Source of the DNA: Vibrio sp. Of7-15
GTDB taxonomy: Bacteria > Pseudomonadota > Gammaproteobacteria > Enterobacterales > Vibrionaceae
Direction of reading: 5' to 3'
Length of the DNA stretch: 64,000 nucleotides
Assembly (NCBI RefSeq): GCF_022347565.1
Contig: NZ_JAKRGH010000004.1
Location: 62,001-126,000 of the forward strand
Part shown: positions 16,812 through 26,013 of the stretch, piece after piece
Position numbering within the stretch: the stretch's first letter is position 1
Layout: every line of letters starts with the position of its first letter
The notes under the pieces: generated by a model
Database searches by the model: none
Seen by the model: only the letters and a program-made list of their open reading frames with translations
Told to the model about the DNA's origin: nothing
Program-made: the position numbers and the translations under genes

Positions 16812-17784
16812 CTTTTTTGCACTCTTCTTGCCTGATCCATGGCTGCCATACTGTAGGGTTTTCATTAAGCCAATGCACCGCAGCCGCTTTTACTGTCATG
16901 CCTTTGTAATCCACCAACGAAGCAAGCTCAGCAATATCAAAATCTTGGAAATTCATAGCCTTAATTATGGCAAATGCACATGGTGAAATCGTGGGTAAAC
17001 GTGTAGACGTTGCTTTTTTTAACCAGCCATTTTTCGGATTACCACAATCCCATAATGACCGCTTGTTATATCCCCAGTATGGATTAGTTTCACACTCCGG
17101 CTTGTACTCGGGAAATTCCACAAACTCCCCATCGTACACATGCCCGACCCAGTTCGGAGTCCAGTTATAAATCATAATGGGCAGCTTCTTCGCAATGGCT
17201 TTTTTCAACTCACGATTTAACGCCTCACCATTTGGGTACTCCACTAACGAAAAATTCAAACCAAGGGCTCGAATACGCACATGATCTTGCGTACTCCAAG
17301 GGCCTGTCATATAACGCCCTTTAGGGGAAGTTTCTTTGGTCGCAAATACGCTAGCGCACTCTTTTAAGCTCTCCCAACTCGGTAAACCTGGGCACAACTC
17401 TTTTACGTAGCTGGGATACCACCATTCTTCTCGGGTTTTCGCATCATGGGATCCGGCATCAATAATACTGTGCCTCGACACAAAAAAATTAAATGCCTCT
17501 GCCATGGTACCTTCCCACACTTCGACCTGAACATCTGCACCATGTCCTGTAAGCAAATCCCATTGCTGCTCTGAACGCGCATGAACGTACTCAACAGGAA
17601 TGTTTTGCGTTTCAATTAATTGGCCAGCAATATAAGACATGACTTCTTGACTACTCCAGTCAAGAACCAAGATTTTAGGAGTGCTATATACATTATGCCC
17701 ATATGCCAACACGGGTAATAAGCCTGCACACAAACACCACCAGCGAAAAATACGACCTAAAAAGCAAAGGGGGAATAACTTCAC
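16804..17784 (-). CDS. Glycine betaine/proline-type ABC transporter substrate-binding protein (OpuAC/ProX-like), orphan
   Basis: A 326-residue periplasmic protein with a signal peptide (hydrophobic core about residues 14-28) and an OpuAC domain: KILVLDWSSQEVMSYIAGQLIE, DVQVEVWEGTM, TGPWSTQDHVRIRALGLNFSLVEY and IMIYNWTPNWVGHVYDGEFVEF. Tryptophan-rich segments fit an aromatic cage for quaternary amines such as betaine, choline or carnitine. GTG start at 17784 has GAGG seven bases upstream. No permease or ATPase gene is adjacent, so it must serve a transporter encoded elsewhere or act as a sensor. Cysteine pairs (CPGL, CASVF, CETN, CGNPK) suggest disulfides. Confidence 0.9.
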   Translation of the reverse strand: MKLFPLCFLGRIFRWWCLCAGLLPVLAYGHNVYSTPKILVLDWSSQEVMSYIAGQLIETQNIPVEYVHARSEQQWDLLTGHGADVQVEVWEGTMAEAFNFFVSRHSIIDAGSHDAKTREEWWYPSYVKELCPGLPSWESLKECASVFATKETSPKGRYMTGPWSTQDHVRIRALGLNFSLVEYPNGEALNRELKKAIAKKLPIMIYNWTPNWVGHVYDGEFVEFPEYKPECETNPYWGYNKRSLWDCGNPKNGWLKKATSTRLPTISPCAFAIIKAMNFQDFDIAELASLVDYKGMTVKAAAVHWLNENPTVWQPWIRQEECKKAN

Positions 17785-17836
17785 AGTCTTACCTCTGTTC
17801 CATTAAAACAGGAATAAAGCCGATGACAAAACAAGA

Positions 17837-17865
17837 TGCCACCCATAGATTAACTATAGATGGCA
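17837..17865 (-). terminator. Terminator of the racemase gene
   Basis: On the minus-strand RNA a 12-bp stem (with two G-U pairs) forms between 17865-17854 and 17848-17837, followed by a T-rich tract. It separates the racemase from the binding-protein gene. Confidence 0.6.
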
Positions 17866-17972
17866 AAGAGGAATTAACACAAAACCTTCCTGTTATGTGC
17901 CTAAAATAATAAAAGAATTTAGTAATATACTGCCAAGAGATTTATACATACGATTAGTAGTAAACATCCTGC

Positions 17973-19214
17973 TTATTTCGTATAAAACCGTGGATTTGTC
18001 GCCCCCCAAACTGTATACAACTCAGGAAAAATAACGCCAGAATGATCCTCAAGGTCTGCGATTTCAATACGCTCTTTACCTTGACCACCAAAAAGCACCA
18101 CTTCGTCTCCAGGCTGAACTCCTTTCACGTCTGTCACGTCCACCATCGTTGTATTCATTGAGGCAACACCAACAACAGGCGCTCGCTGATTAGCAATAAG
18201 CACATCACTCTGGTTACCCATTTTCCGCGGGTAACCGTCAGAATACCCCACTGGGATATTGGCAAGAATAGAGTCTCTTTTTAGTATATATGTACTATCG
18301 TAACCCACTGTACTACCCGCTGGTAAATGATGAAGAGAAGCAACCCGAGACTTAAAACTAACAATAGAAGGGTATTCCGGGTTTGTGGGTAGATCGCCAT
18401 AAAGCACACCGCCGGGCCGTACCATATCAAGCTGAGCTTCAGGGACATGAAGAGAAGCATAAGAGTTCGCCACATGAAGGGTCACTTTATCTCGATCTAA
18501 CTGAGCATTATCGATAAGCCATGTTGTACTCTTCTGAAAATTGACCATTTTTTTACGAATATCATCAGCCTTATAATTAGGAAAATGCGTCATCATACCC
18601 ACAATCTCCACCCCTTCTGTTTGAGCAATGGACAGTGCTTTTTGTTTGCCAATATCATTCCCCATTTCTAAACCATTTCGCCCCATTCCGCCTGAATTTA
18701 AAGCTAAATGTACTCTTATAGGTTGGCTGTGCTTTTGGGCTATTTGAGCGATATTATCAGCCTGCTCTAGCGAACCAATCAGCTCTTCAACTTGGTATTC
18801 CAACGCATTTTCTATTTCAACAAAACTGGCTGATCGTACTCGAATCAGCTGGCCTTTAAAGCCACTGGCTCGAACGACTTCAGCTTCAGCATTACTGGCG
18901 ATGGCTACGCAAGGGATATCATGAGCCAAAATAATCGGCATTAATGCCCATATCCCATTTCCATACGCATCAGCCTTCATGACTGCACAGATTTTCGTGT
19001 GCGGATTTAAGTGTGATTTAAATTTCTCAATATTATTGTTCAACGTGGTGACATTAATCTCAAGCCAGGAGTTTGCTTTGTAAAAATCGGACGACGCTGT
19101 GAGTGGTTTGTCTTGCAGTAGTGGAGCACTCACCGTAGGAAGTGCTAGCAAAGCGGCAATAGACACCGCTAATAACGATATTTTGGGCATACCCACTTCT
19201 TGGATTTTTTTCAT
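17973..19214 (-). CDS. bsr: Periplasmic broad-specificity amino-acid racemase (Bsr/Alr family)
   Basis: PLP enzyme that racemises many L-amino acids in the periplasm; in Vibrio the products (D-Met, D-Leu and others) are released and tune peptidoglycan. A signal peptide (hydrophobic about residues 11-30, cleavage near VSA) sets it apart from cytoplasmic alanine racemase. The PLP lysine is Lys80 (MKADAYGNG), the catalytic tyrosine Tyr305 (VGYDSTY), and the [13 protein letters not shown] loop is typical of the Bsr group. Length 413 residues. GGAG five bases before the ATG supports this start. It follows the chemoreceptor gene by 51 bases on the same strand. Confidence 0.92.
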   Translation of the reverse strand: MKKIQEVGMPKISLLAVSIAALLALPTVSAPLLQDKPLTASSDFYKANSWLEINVTTLNNNIEKFKSHLNPHTKICAVMKADAYGNGIWALMPIILAHDIPCVAIASNAEAEVVRASGFKGQLIRVRSASFVEIENALEYQVEELIGSLEQADNIAQIAQKHSQPIRVHLALNSGGMGRNGLEMGNDIGKQKALSIAQTEGVEIVGMMTHFPNYKADDIRKKMVNFQKSTTWLIDNAQLDRDKVTLHVANSYASLHVPEAQLDMVRPGGVLYGDLPTNPEYPSIVSFKSRVASLHHLPAGSTVGYDSTYILKRDSILANIPVGYSDGYPRKMGNQSDVLIANQRAPVVGVASMNTTMVDVTDVKGVQPGDEVVLFGGQGKERIEIADLEDHSGVIFPELYTVWGATNPRFYTK

Positions 19215-19265
19215 ACTTGCTCCCTACTGCAAACTCAAGTATTAACTCACCTAACCACCGAGTAC

Positions 19266-20897
19266 CTAATTTAAACGAAAATGACTCATTGCATTTTTGA
19301 GTGAAGTAGAAAGCCTCGCTAAGTCTTCACACGCATCAGCTGTTTCTCTACTTCCTGACAATACTCCTTGAGATACTTCATTAATATTTTCAATATTACG
19401 ATTAAGTTCATCACTCACTGAATCTTGCTGACTACAAGCACTTGCAATCTGATTACCTTTATCAGCAATGTTATCAATGGCAACCTCAATATCCCCCATA
19501 ATGGCTTGTGTTTGATTCCCTTGCTCCACACACTGCTCAATACTACTTCGGCTATCATCAGTTGCTCGTTGTGCTTGTTCCGTAATTTGCTGTAACTTTT
19601 CAACAATAGAAGCAATTTCTCCCGTTGAGTCTTGCGTTCGGCCAGCCAATGTTCTTACTTCGTCCGCTACAACGGCGAAACCACGCCCCGACTCACCGGC
19701 CCTTGCAGCCTCAATCGCAGCATTCAAGGCCAATAGATTAGTTTGCTCGGCAATATCTCGGATCACATCCACAACCATATTGATTTGCTTAGATTGTTGC
19801 TTCAGTTCTTCAACGGTTTCACCAGTTTGTTTAATTTCTTCTGACACCTGAGTAATTGACTCTAATACCATATCAACATTGCGCGCGCCGTCTTTCACTT
19901 GCTCATTCACGCCAGAAGCCTCACTGGCCGAACTTTCTGTATTTAACGCCACCTCAGCCACGGACGACTTCATTTGTGCCATCGCTGTGACCACTTGAGT
20001 TAATTGACTTTGCTGATCTTGCATTTCATAGGCAGACTTGCCTGAAATGGCTTTCATTTGATCCACCGAACCACCTAACTGAGTGACCGTTGATAATGCT
20101 TGCTCAATCAATTGTCGTAAGCTCGATTGCATTTTAATAGAGGCATCCGCAAGCTCACCTAACTCATCATTCCCTACCGTATCCCGATCCAAAGAGTGCC
20201 CTAAATTTCCTTCGGCAATCTTATTAGCCTGAGTTACGATATGCTGAAGTGGAGAACAAATAACCCGCGTCAGTATGACGGTCATGATCACCATTAAAAT
20301 AAAAATCAAAACATTACTGATAATAGAAGTGGTCGTTAGATCACTTAACGATGAAAGTATCGTTTTGCGATTACTTTGCATGGCTTGATCAAGAATATTA
20401 ATTAAAGCAGCAATGTCCATTTCCATTTTTTTAAATTGCGTTAACGATTTCGCTAGTATTGGTTGTGCCTTGTCTAGGTCCCCTTTAGCAACTTCTTGAT
20501 TAAAGGTATCAATTACACGAAGGTAGGCTCCCCAATCTTGCATAAGGCGATTAAAGGTTCTTTCTTCCTCTCCTGGCCATACCGTTTTACCATAAGCCCG
20601 CAGCTCAGAATCGATGGCTTGCCTTTCTTGTTGATTCTGTTGAGCTCTCTGGCGGATTTCATTGATGTCTTTTAAGGTTAAAAGCACAAACTGGTTTCTT
20701 CGCCACTCCGACATGTGGTCACGAATTGTATCGACGCGTTGCAAAGCAGGGAGGGTATCATCGGAATAATTAAGCAGCTCCGATTTCACATTTTTTAACT
20801 CATAAATTAAATATACGCCGTAGCTCAAGCTAACAAAAGCAATGGTTAGAAACGCAAGGGCAATCTTTTTTCCGATGGATATATTATTTAAAAACAT
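19266..20897 (-). CDS. Methyl-accepting chemotaxis protein
   Basis: A 543-residue chemoreceptor: transmembrane helix 1 (about 9-31), a periplasmic four-helix-bundle sensor of about 160 residues, transmembrane helix 2 (about 191-212), HAMP (about 213-265) and a cytoplasmic coiled coil with the signalling hairpin [20 protein letters not shown] at about 385-404. No C-terminal pentapeptide for CheR/CheB docking. The ligand is unknown. The racemase gene follows closely, so they may be co-transcribed, hinting that amino acids may be sensed (inference). Confidence 0.95.
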   Translation of the reverse strand: MFLNNISIGKKIALAFLTIAFVSLSYGVYLIYELKNVKSELLNYSDDTLPALQRVDTIRDHMSEWRRNQFVLLTLKDINEIRQRAQQNQQERQAIDSELRAYGKTVWPGEEERTFNRLMQDWGAYLRVIDTFNQEVAKGDLDKAQPILAKSLTQFKKMEMDIAALINILDQAMQSNRKTILSSLSDLTTTSIISNVLIFILMVIMTVILTRVICSPLQHIVTQANKIAEGNLGHSLDRDTVGNDELGELADASIKMQSSLRQLIEQALSTVTQLGGSVDQMKAISGKSAYEMQDQQSQLTQVVTAMAQMKSSVAEVALNTESSASEASGVNEQVKDGARNVDMVLESITQVSEEIKQTGETVEELKQQSKQINMVVDVIRDIAEQTNLLALNAAIEAARAGESGRGFAVVADEVRTLAGRTQDSTGEIASIVEKLQQITEQAQRATDDSRSSIEQCVEQGNQTQAIMGDIEVAIDNIADKGNQIASACSQQDSVSDELNRNIENINEVSQGVLSGSRETADACEDLARLSTSLKNAMSHFRLN

Positions 20898-21241
20898 TAC
20901 TGACGCTACCTCAATTCAACAAACAGCGATGACAGAAAATAATGAAGGTTACGAAACTAGACATTCATAACACCGTCTTACTCTAGTAATTATAAATAAT
21001 AGACAAGATTATCAATTCTGTATGATGCTAGAGAGCCACCTCTGCAATAAATTCCCTCAATAAAGCCGAATCAAACCATAGCCATATCTTTATGAAATGA
21101 ATAAACACAAAAAAGAACAATTAAAAACCACCTAGTAATGCAATACACAACATACATCACTGTTTTATAAAACATACATTACATTTATGATTTTTATTTG
21201 TTACGCTCCGCGCCGATTTTGGTTTATAGATTGTTTCTCTA
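20898..21241. other. Intergenic region, divergent promoters expected
   Basis: AT-rich region between the divergent chemoreceptor gene and the metallo-mystery-pair operon. No clear -35/-10 pair, operator or coding frame could be supported by eye. Confidence 0.4.
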
Positions 21242-21697
21242 ATGCATAAGCTTCGGAAAAGAAAAGACTTTCAGATAGTAATGGCTGTATTTGTCATTAT
21301 CTCTTTGCTTTTCCAAATTTACCTTTCAGCAACAATAGTCCTTAATCCAAACCAAATTAATCAGTCAAACTGGTTAAATAAATTACAAGGTGAGAAAGTC
21401 TTACTGTGTACCACGGAAGGTTTTAAGTGGGTCAATATCAATGATGTGATTCAACAAAACCAAGCTAAGTCACACTCTAGCTCTGCCGATAACCTTGATC
21501 ACCAAACACTGCAATATAGCTGCCCAACACTAAAAGCTTGTCAATATTCTCTTTTGTTGATTGTTGGCTTACTTTGCCTACTACAAGCATGGTTAGCTCG
21601 ATATACCCCAGTTAGAAACGAATACCAATTTCACCAGTGCCAACAAAAAGTCTATTTATTATTGGCCCCTAAACACTCTCCTCCACTGCCTTTGTAA
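21242..21697 (+). CDS. Small membrane protein with Cys-containing loop (DUF2946-like)
   Basis: A 151-residue protein with a hydrophobic N-terminal segment (about residues 12-35) and a second near residues 103-117. Between them are VLLCTTEGFKWVN and, after a His-containing linker, YSCPTLKAC. The 'LCT..G' then 'CP..C' layout recalls DUF2946 proteins that often sit beside copper genes; this match is from memory and tentative. No good ribosome binding site precedes the ATG. It lies 182 bases ahead of the MbnP-like gene on the same strand, so it may be the first gene of that operon. Confidence 0.6.
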   Translation: MHKLRKRKDFQIVMAVFVIISLLFQIYLSATIVLNPNQINQSNWLNKLQGEKVLLCTTEGFKWVNINDVIQQNQAKSHSSSADNLDHQTLQYSCPTLKACQYSLLLIVGLLCLLQAWLARYTPVRNEYQFHQCQQKVYLLLAPKHSPPLPL

Positions 21698-21879
21698 AAC
21701 AAGTCGTAGTTTGGTCTTTACACACGCTGTACAACCCAAACCCGGCTTTCTACCGAACATAAATCAACTCTGCTGCGATGTGTAGTAGGCGACTTTCTGC
21801 GCCTGAACTACATACACACCAGCCGAGGTTAACCTTATTTTTTCAAACATTTAATTTAGTTCAATACAAAGGAATTTTT

Positions 21880-22773
21880 ATGTGGAACAAAACATTACTG
21901 TCCATCGCGACTGCGGGTTTATTGATTGGCTGTAATAGCGATAGCTCGAGCAGCTCAAATCAACCTGCCAACACTACTGCTAATCAAAAAGAAGTGTCGA
22001 TTCAATTTGCTGCCCGCGTTGGCAATGAAGATATTTCGTGTGAGGTAATGCCAACAGCGATTGCAGGAACAGCAAATACCAACCCAGAGTTTACGGATGT
22101 TCGGATGTATGTTTCTGAAATCACCCTGATTAATGAAAAAGGCGCAGAAGTCACTCTCGATCTCATTCAAGATGGTAAATGGCAATACAAAAATGTTGCC
22201 TTACTGGATTTTGAAACGGGCTCAGGCAGTTGTGCAAATGGAAACAATGCTTTGAACCATGTTGTTAAAGGTACTATTCCCGAAGGTAACTACACTGGTG
22301 TGAAATTCACATTAGGGGTTCCCGCAGAGCTAAACCATTATGGCATTGATGGTGAAGACGCCGTGTCTCCTCTCGACGTACTCGGCATGAACTGGAGTTG
22401 GCAAAATGGCCATAAACACCTACGAATGGACATAAAAGGATGGAATATCCACCTCGGAACCACGGGGTGTGAATCCGTTAATGTAGTCAATGAAACGGTA
22501 GATTGCAGTAACTCTCGTCCGAACCGCCCTGTTTACCAATTCAATAATATTAATTTCGACAACACGACAAGCCGCATTGTGTTTGATTACCAAAAGCTAA
22601 CGGCAAACAGTGATCTGAGCACCAACGCACCTCAAACGCCTCCAGGCTGTATGTCTTCCAGCACAGACAGTGACTGCCAAAACATTTTCACCAACTTAGG
22701 CTTAGATCTAACTACTGGGCAATGTCTTGGTGGCGACTGCACTAACTCTCAAACTTGGGTAAGCGTGGAATAA
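21880..22773 (+). CDS. MbnP family lipoprotein (metallo-mystery pair, four-Cys protein)
   Basis: A 297-residue lipoprotein (lipobox LIGC, Cys18) of the MbnP family, formerly 'metallo-mystery pair system four-Cys motif protein'. Marks are VSIQFAARVGNEDISC, DVRMYVSEITLIN, LLDFETGSGSC, VKFTLGVPAELNH, GMNWSWQNGHKHLRMD and a late cysteine-rich tail. Characterised homologues bind Cu(I) after a tryptophan is oxidised to kynurenine by the partner MbnH. Here MNWSWQNGHKH keeps candidate Trp and His residues. AAAGGA precedes the ATG at 21880. Stop and start codons of this gene and the di-haem partner overlap (TAATG). Confidence 0.9.
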   Translation: MWNKTLLSIATAGLLIGCNSDSSSSSNQPANTTANQKEVSIQFAARVGNEDISCEVMPTAIAGTANTNPEFTDVRMYVSEITLINEKGAEVTLDLIQDGKWQYKNVALLDFETGSGSCANGNNALNHVVKGTIPEGNYTGVKFTLGVPAELNHYGIDGEDAVSPLDVLGMNWSWQNGHKHLRMDIKGWNIHLGTTGCESVNVVNETVDCSNSRPNRPVYQFNNINFDNTTSRIVFDYQKLTANSDLSTNAPQTPPGCMSSSTDSDCQNIFTNLGLDLTTGQCLGGDCTNSQTWVSVE

Positions 22774-23933
22774 TGTACATGTCAGCAAACTTTATCACTC
22801 GTTTGCTGGTATTATTCGCCGTACTTGGTGCGGCGGGTTGTAACAGTGAATCCAGCTATGAAGTCGTTTCATCCAGCAGCTTAAACAGCCAAGGATTCGA
22901 TTTTCAAACAGGCTCTTTACCACTACCTAAAGAGCCAAGTAATAATATCGCCACGGAAGAAAAGTTTCAGCTAGGGCGTCACCTTTTTTATGACAAACGC
23001 CTGTCTGGTAATCAAACTATGTCTTGTGAGTCTTGTCATTTACAAGAACACGCTTTTACTGATGGGTTAGCCACATCGACAGGCTCTACTGGAGAGATCT
23101 TACATCGCAATTCCCAAACACTAACGAACATCGCTTATAACGCCAGCTATACGTGGGCAAACCCGATCCTTCAAAGTATTGAAGATCAGCTAGTGATCCC
23201 ACTGTTTGGGGAGTTTCCTGTTGAAATGGGTATTAATGACGCCAATCGCAGCGAGATCCTTACCCGATTTAACAGCGAGCCTCTTTATTTAGCGCTGTTC
23301 AATAACGCTTTTCCAAATGAACAAGAACCGATTAACTTTCCTAACATAATTAAAGCATTAGCTGTGTTTAATCGAGCACTCATATCCAAAGATTCAGATT
23401 TTGACAAAGGGACTATGAGTACCTCAGCAATGCGAGGGCAAGATCTCTTCAACAGTGAAAAGATGGAGTGCTTCCATTGTCATAGTGGTTTCAATTTAAG
23501 CGACTCTACCTTGCACCAAGACACTGTTTTTGTCAGCCGACCATTTTTCAATACCGGGCTTTATAACCTCGATGAAGAAGGCAGCTACCCATCAACAGAC
23601 AATGGCTTATTTGATGTCACACAAAACCCACAAGACAAAGGTAAGTTCAGGCCACCTACTCTACGTAACATTGCTTATACCGCCCCTTATATGCACGACG
23701 GCAGCGTAGCAACTCTCGAAGATACCCTCAATTTTTACGCTGCGGGAGGAAGAAACATCGAAAGCGGTTTGCATGCCGGTGATGGCCGCAAGAATCCAAA
23801 TAAAAGTGAGTTTGTGAAAGGCTTTACGATGAGTGCTCAAGAGCGTGATGACTTATTGGCTTTCCTTCACGCATTGAGCGATCCCACTTTCATTGCTAAC
23901 CCTCGTTACCAAAACCCCTTTTTATCGGAATAA
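22773..23933 (+). CDS. MbnH-type di-haem enzyme (metallo-mystery pair)
   Basis: A 386-residue secreted c-type cytochrome related to MauG and di-haem cytochrome c peroxidases. Two haem motifs are visible: MSCESCHLQEHAFTDG near residue 81 and MECFHCHSGFN near residue 231. A lipobox (AAGC) follows the hydrophobic N-terminus. The known activity of MbnH is a bis-Fe(IV)-driven oxidation of a Trp in MbnP. KFRPPTLRNIAYTAPYMHDGSV is the conserved C-terminal haem surround. ATG at 22773 overlaps the MbnP stop; a TTG 18 bases earlier is less likely. Confidence 0.92.
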   Translation: MYMSANFITRLLVLFAVLGAAGCNSESSYEVVSSSSLNSQGFDFQTGSLPLPKEPSNNIATEEKFQLGRHLFYDKRLSGNQTMSCESCHLQEHAFTDGLATSTGSTGEILHRNSQTLTNIAYNASYTWANPILQSIEDQLVIPLFGEFPVEMGINDANRSEILTRFNSEPLYLALFNNAFPNEQEPINFPNIIKALAVFNRALISKDSDFDKGTMSTSAMRGQDLFNSEKMECFHCHSGFNLSDSTLHQDTVFVSRPFFNTGLYNLDEEGSYPSTDNGLFDVTQNPQDKGKFRPPTLRNIAYTAPYMHDGSVATLEDTLNFYAAGGRNIESGLHAGDGRKNPNKSEFVKGFTMSAQERDDLLAFLHALSDPTFIANPRYQNPFLSE

Positions 23934-23937
23934 CATC

Positions 23938-25095
23938 ATGAGATTAATGAAATACTTAGGCCTGTCCACCAGTCTATTAAGTCCTTTAGTCATGGCTCAT
24001 GACGGCCATATTCATGCAAATGATGATCTTAGCTGGAAAGGCAGTTTATTTGCTCAAATTGGCTATTTCGACAGTAGTAACAGTACGCAAAATACCGCGA
24101 TACCCGGAGTACTCTTAGGATCAGAAGCTCATCATCATGAAAAAGGGTTACAGCTTATGCATGGAGAGCTTGCTCTCACTGTAAAAGCTGAATCGATGCT
24201 AACGGGAAATATAATCATCGGAAGCCATCATGGTGAATCTCTTGATATAGAAGAACTCTGGTTGCAACCAGATATTACTGAAAGCATAAAATTAAGACTA
24301 GGAACACAGCTTTCCGACATCGGCCTTTATAATGCTTACCATGATCATGATTGGGTATTTATGGATGCTAACCTAAGTCAGCAGGCTTTCTTAGCAGGAC
24401 AATACCGTGACGATAGCCTTCATTTTAGTTGGTTAGGAAACAATCAAACCATCGCCACTTGGGTTGGACGAGGAAGCGCTTACCCGGCATCAACACAAAC
24501 CGACTCATCGTCACCACACGCTTACGGTGCCTCTTACCAATGGCACTGGAATAGCGATACGATAAGTGGACGCATTAAAACCTCTTTTGCCCATTTTAAA
24601 GCATCGCAAAGAGGGAATGACAATAACGATGGTCACAACCATAGCCATGGAAATATCCCCACTATTTCATTTACAGGCAATACTAACCTGATTACTTTGG
24701 GCTCTCAGTGGCAATGGAAAAGCCTTGGCTGGGATATCGAGTGGATGACTCAAAATATTGATGCTGAGATTACCGACGCTCAACAAATCAAAGCAAAGCT
24801 AGATGCTACTCAGCAAGGCATCAGCAGCCAAGCCTATTGGAATTGGGATAAGCTGCAAATTGCTCTGCGTTACGATACCCTCATAACCAACAACAAGGTC
24901 ACGAAGAAAAGTACAGACTTTGAACAAGCACTAAATAGTCAAGGCCATAGTCCAGAGCGAATCAGTCTGGCATTTAATTGGCGTTTTCAAGAAAACCAAC
25001 AAATTCGGTTACAGGGTAACTATGATAAGACCCAGCAAGAGGAACAACAACAATTTTGGCTAGTTTATCAGGGCACACTAAACTACACCCCATAA
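23938..25095 (+). CDS. Histidine-rich outer-membrane protein linked to MbnP/MbnH
   Basis: A 385-residue predicted outer-membrane beta-barrel. The signal peptide ends at VMA, so the mature protein would begin HDGHIHAND, a metal-binding-like N-terminus. Other His clusters are EAHHHEKG (about residue 63) and DGHNHSHGN (about residue 230), probably surface or periplasmic loops. Alternating strands and GVLLGSEAHHH, ELWLQPDI and LRLGTQLSDIGLYN segments fit a barrel. It starts four bases after the MbnH stop. Such proteins accompany MbnP/MbnH pairs, so a role in copper passage or sensing at the outer membrane is likely (inference). Confidence 0.8.
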   Translation: MRLMKYLGLSTSLLSPLVMAHDGHIHANDDLSWKGSLFAQIGYFDSSNSTQNTAIPGVLLGSEAHHHEKGLQLMHGELALTVKAESMLTGNIIIGSHHGESLDIEELWLQPDITESIKLRLGTQLSDIGLYNAYHDHDWVFMDANLSQQAFLAGQYRDDSLHFSWLGNNQTIATWVGRGSAYPASTQTDSSSPHAYGASYQWHWNSDTISGRIKTSFAHFKASQRGNDNNDGHNHSHGNIPTISFTGNTNLITLGSQWQWKSLGWDIEWMTQNIDAEITDAQQIKAKLDATQQGISSQAYWNWDKLQIALRYDTLITNNKVTKKSTDFEQALNSQGHSPERISLAFNWRFQENQQIRLQGNYDKTQQEEQQQFWLVYQGTLNYTP

Positions 25096-25126
25096 CTAGC
25101 ACCTTAACTTGAGATAATCCAAACAA

Positions 25127-25163
25127 AAAGTGACACTGTTACGTATAACAGTGTCACTTTATC
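25127..25163. terminator. Strong bidirectional terminator
   Basis: AAAGTGACACTGTTA (25127-25141) and TAACAGTGTCACTTT (25146-25160) pair over 15 bases around CGTA. It separates the metallo-mystery operon from the convergent muramidase gene. Confidence 0.9.
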
Positions 25164-25188
25164 TAGCCTGATAACTAACTCGGAATAC

Positions 25189-25902
25189 CTAGTCAACCAA
25201 TAACTGAGCTTCTTTACGACGTCTTGTTGGGTATCTATCTCCAAAGTTCAACAATTCACGATGAACCTTACCCCAATCGCCTTTGGTTGCGTAGCTCCAT
25301 AGCTTCGGAGTTCTGCGTGATAAATCTCCATACTGAAAAGCCACGGATGCCACTACAGTTTGCTGTGCACGACTTAACTGGCAAAAACTGCAATAGCCTG
25401 CTTTATTCCACTGTTTTTCTAATCCAGTTAACGCTTGATTCTTCGCTACACGATTAATCAATTCCACTTCTTCGTCACTTACTTTCAGCGGCTTTTTGGA
25501 TAACTGCTTTTGAGCACTTTTGCCGTGCAAATTGGCGTATGGCGTTAGCCTTTGTGCTAATGGGCGTGGAAAAAGCCGTTCTAGCTCGCGACTGTCTCGC
25601 TGACCGATATCAAACCCAGAGGCGATAGTCACACCAGAGCGACTATTTTTCGCATCTGGCACATAACCTTCTCGGCAAGTCCCTTCTAGCTGTTGAATAA
25701 ACCGGAAATCCACTCCGTTTGCCGTTGATGTTGATGTTGATGTTGATGCAGCGTACGAGCTCGATTTCCCTTTTTTATTTTTCTTATGTTTCTGTTTTTT
25801 GGATTTAGATAAAAAAGAAGGCAACTTGACTGATTTCACCTTCACCTTTTTTGAAAGCCACTTTACAAGCAGATTTAAGCAGAATTTCGCTATTTTTTTC
25901 AT
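25189..25902 (-). CDS. Pesticin C-terminus-like muramidase with cationic N-terminal tail
   Basis: A 237-residue protein. The C-terminal part (from about residue 65) has the pesticin/T4-lysozyme-like layout: FIQQLEGTCREGYVPDAKNS with the catalytic Glu in LEG, RSGVTIASGFDIGQ, LTPYANLHGKSAQ and QQTVVASVAFQYG. The N-terminal 55 residues are very Lys-rich, with a short amphipathic or hydrophobic piece near residues 6-18, then a Ser-Thr linker. The enzyme would cut the glycan strands of peptidoglycan. No classic signal peptide or neighbouring immunity gene. ATG at 25902 is chosen over a TTG four codons upstream. Confidence 0.82.
   Translation of the reverse strand: MKKIAKFCLNLLVKWLSKKVKVKSVKLPSFLSKSKKQKHKKNKKGKSSSYAASTSTSTSTANGVDFRFIQQLEGTCREGYVPDAKNSRSGVTIASGFDIGQRDSRELERLFPRPLAQRLTPYANLHGKSAQKQLSKKPLKVSDEEVELINRVAKNQALTGLEKQWNKAGYCSFCQLSRAQQTVVASVAFQYGDLSRRTPKLWSYATKGDWGKVHRELLNFGDRYPTRRRKEAQLLVD
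25724..25747 (-). repeat. Hexanucleotide repeat in the muramidase linker
   Basis: Four tandem copies of GTTGAT (plus-strand reading) encode the Ser-Thr alternation of the linker. The unit is a multiple of three, so copy changes alter linker length without frameshift. Confidence 0.8.
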
Positions 25903-26013
25903 TATGTTTTTCAATTAATACGTAAATTCAAGACTGACATGTCTAAACAGTGCCAAAATCTCACTCACGCTACAAATCAAAATTTGTCACCAAATATAAA
26001 AATTTACCACCAA

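Noticed and set aside
17703-17909. Plus-strand frame across the start of the binding-protein gene
   Set aside because: Antisense to the real gene's signal peptide and through the racemase terminator; no family match.
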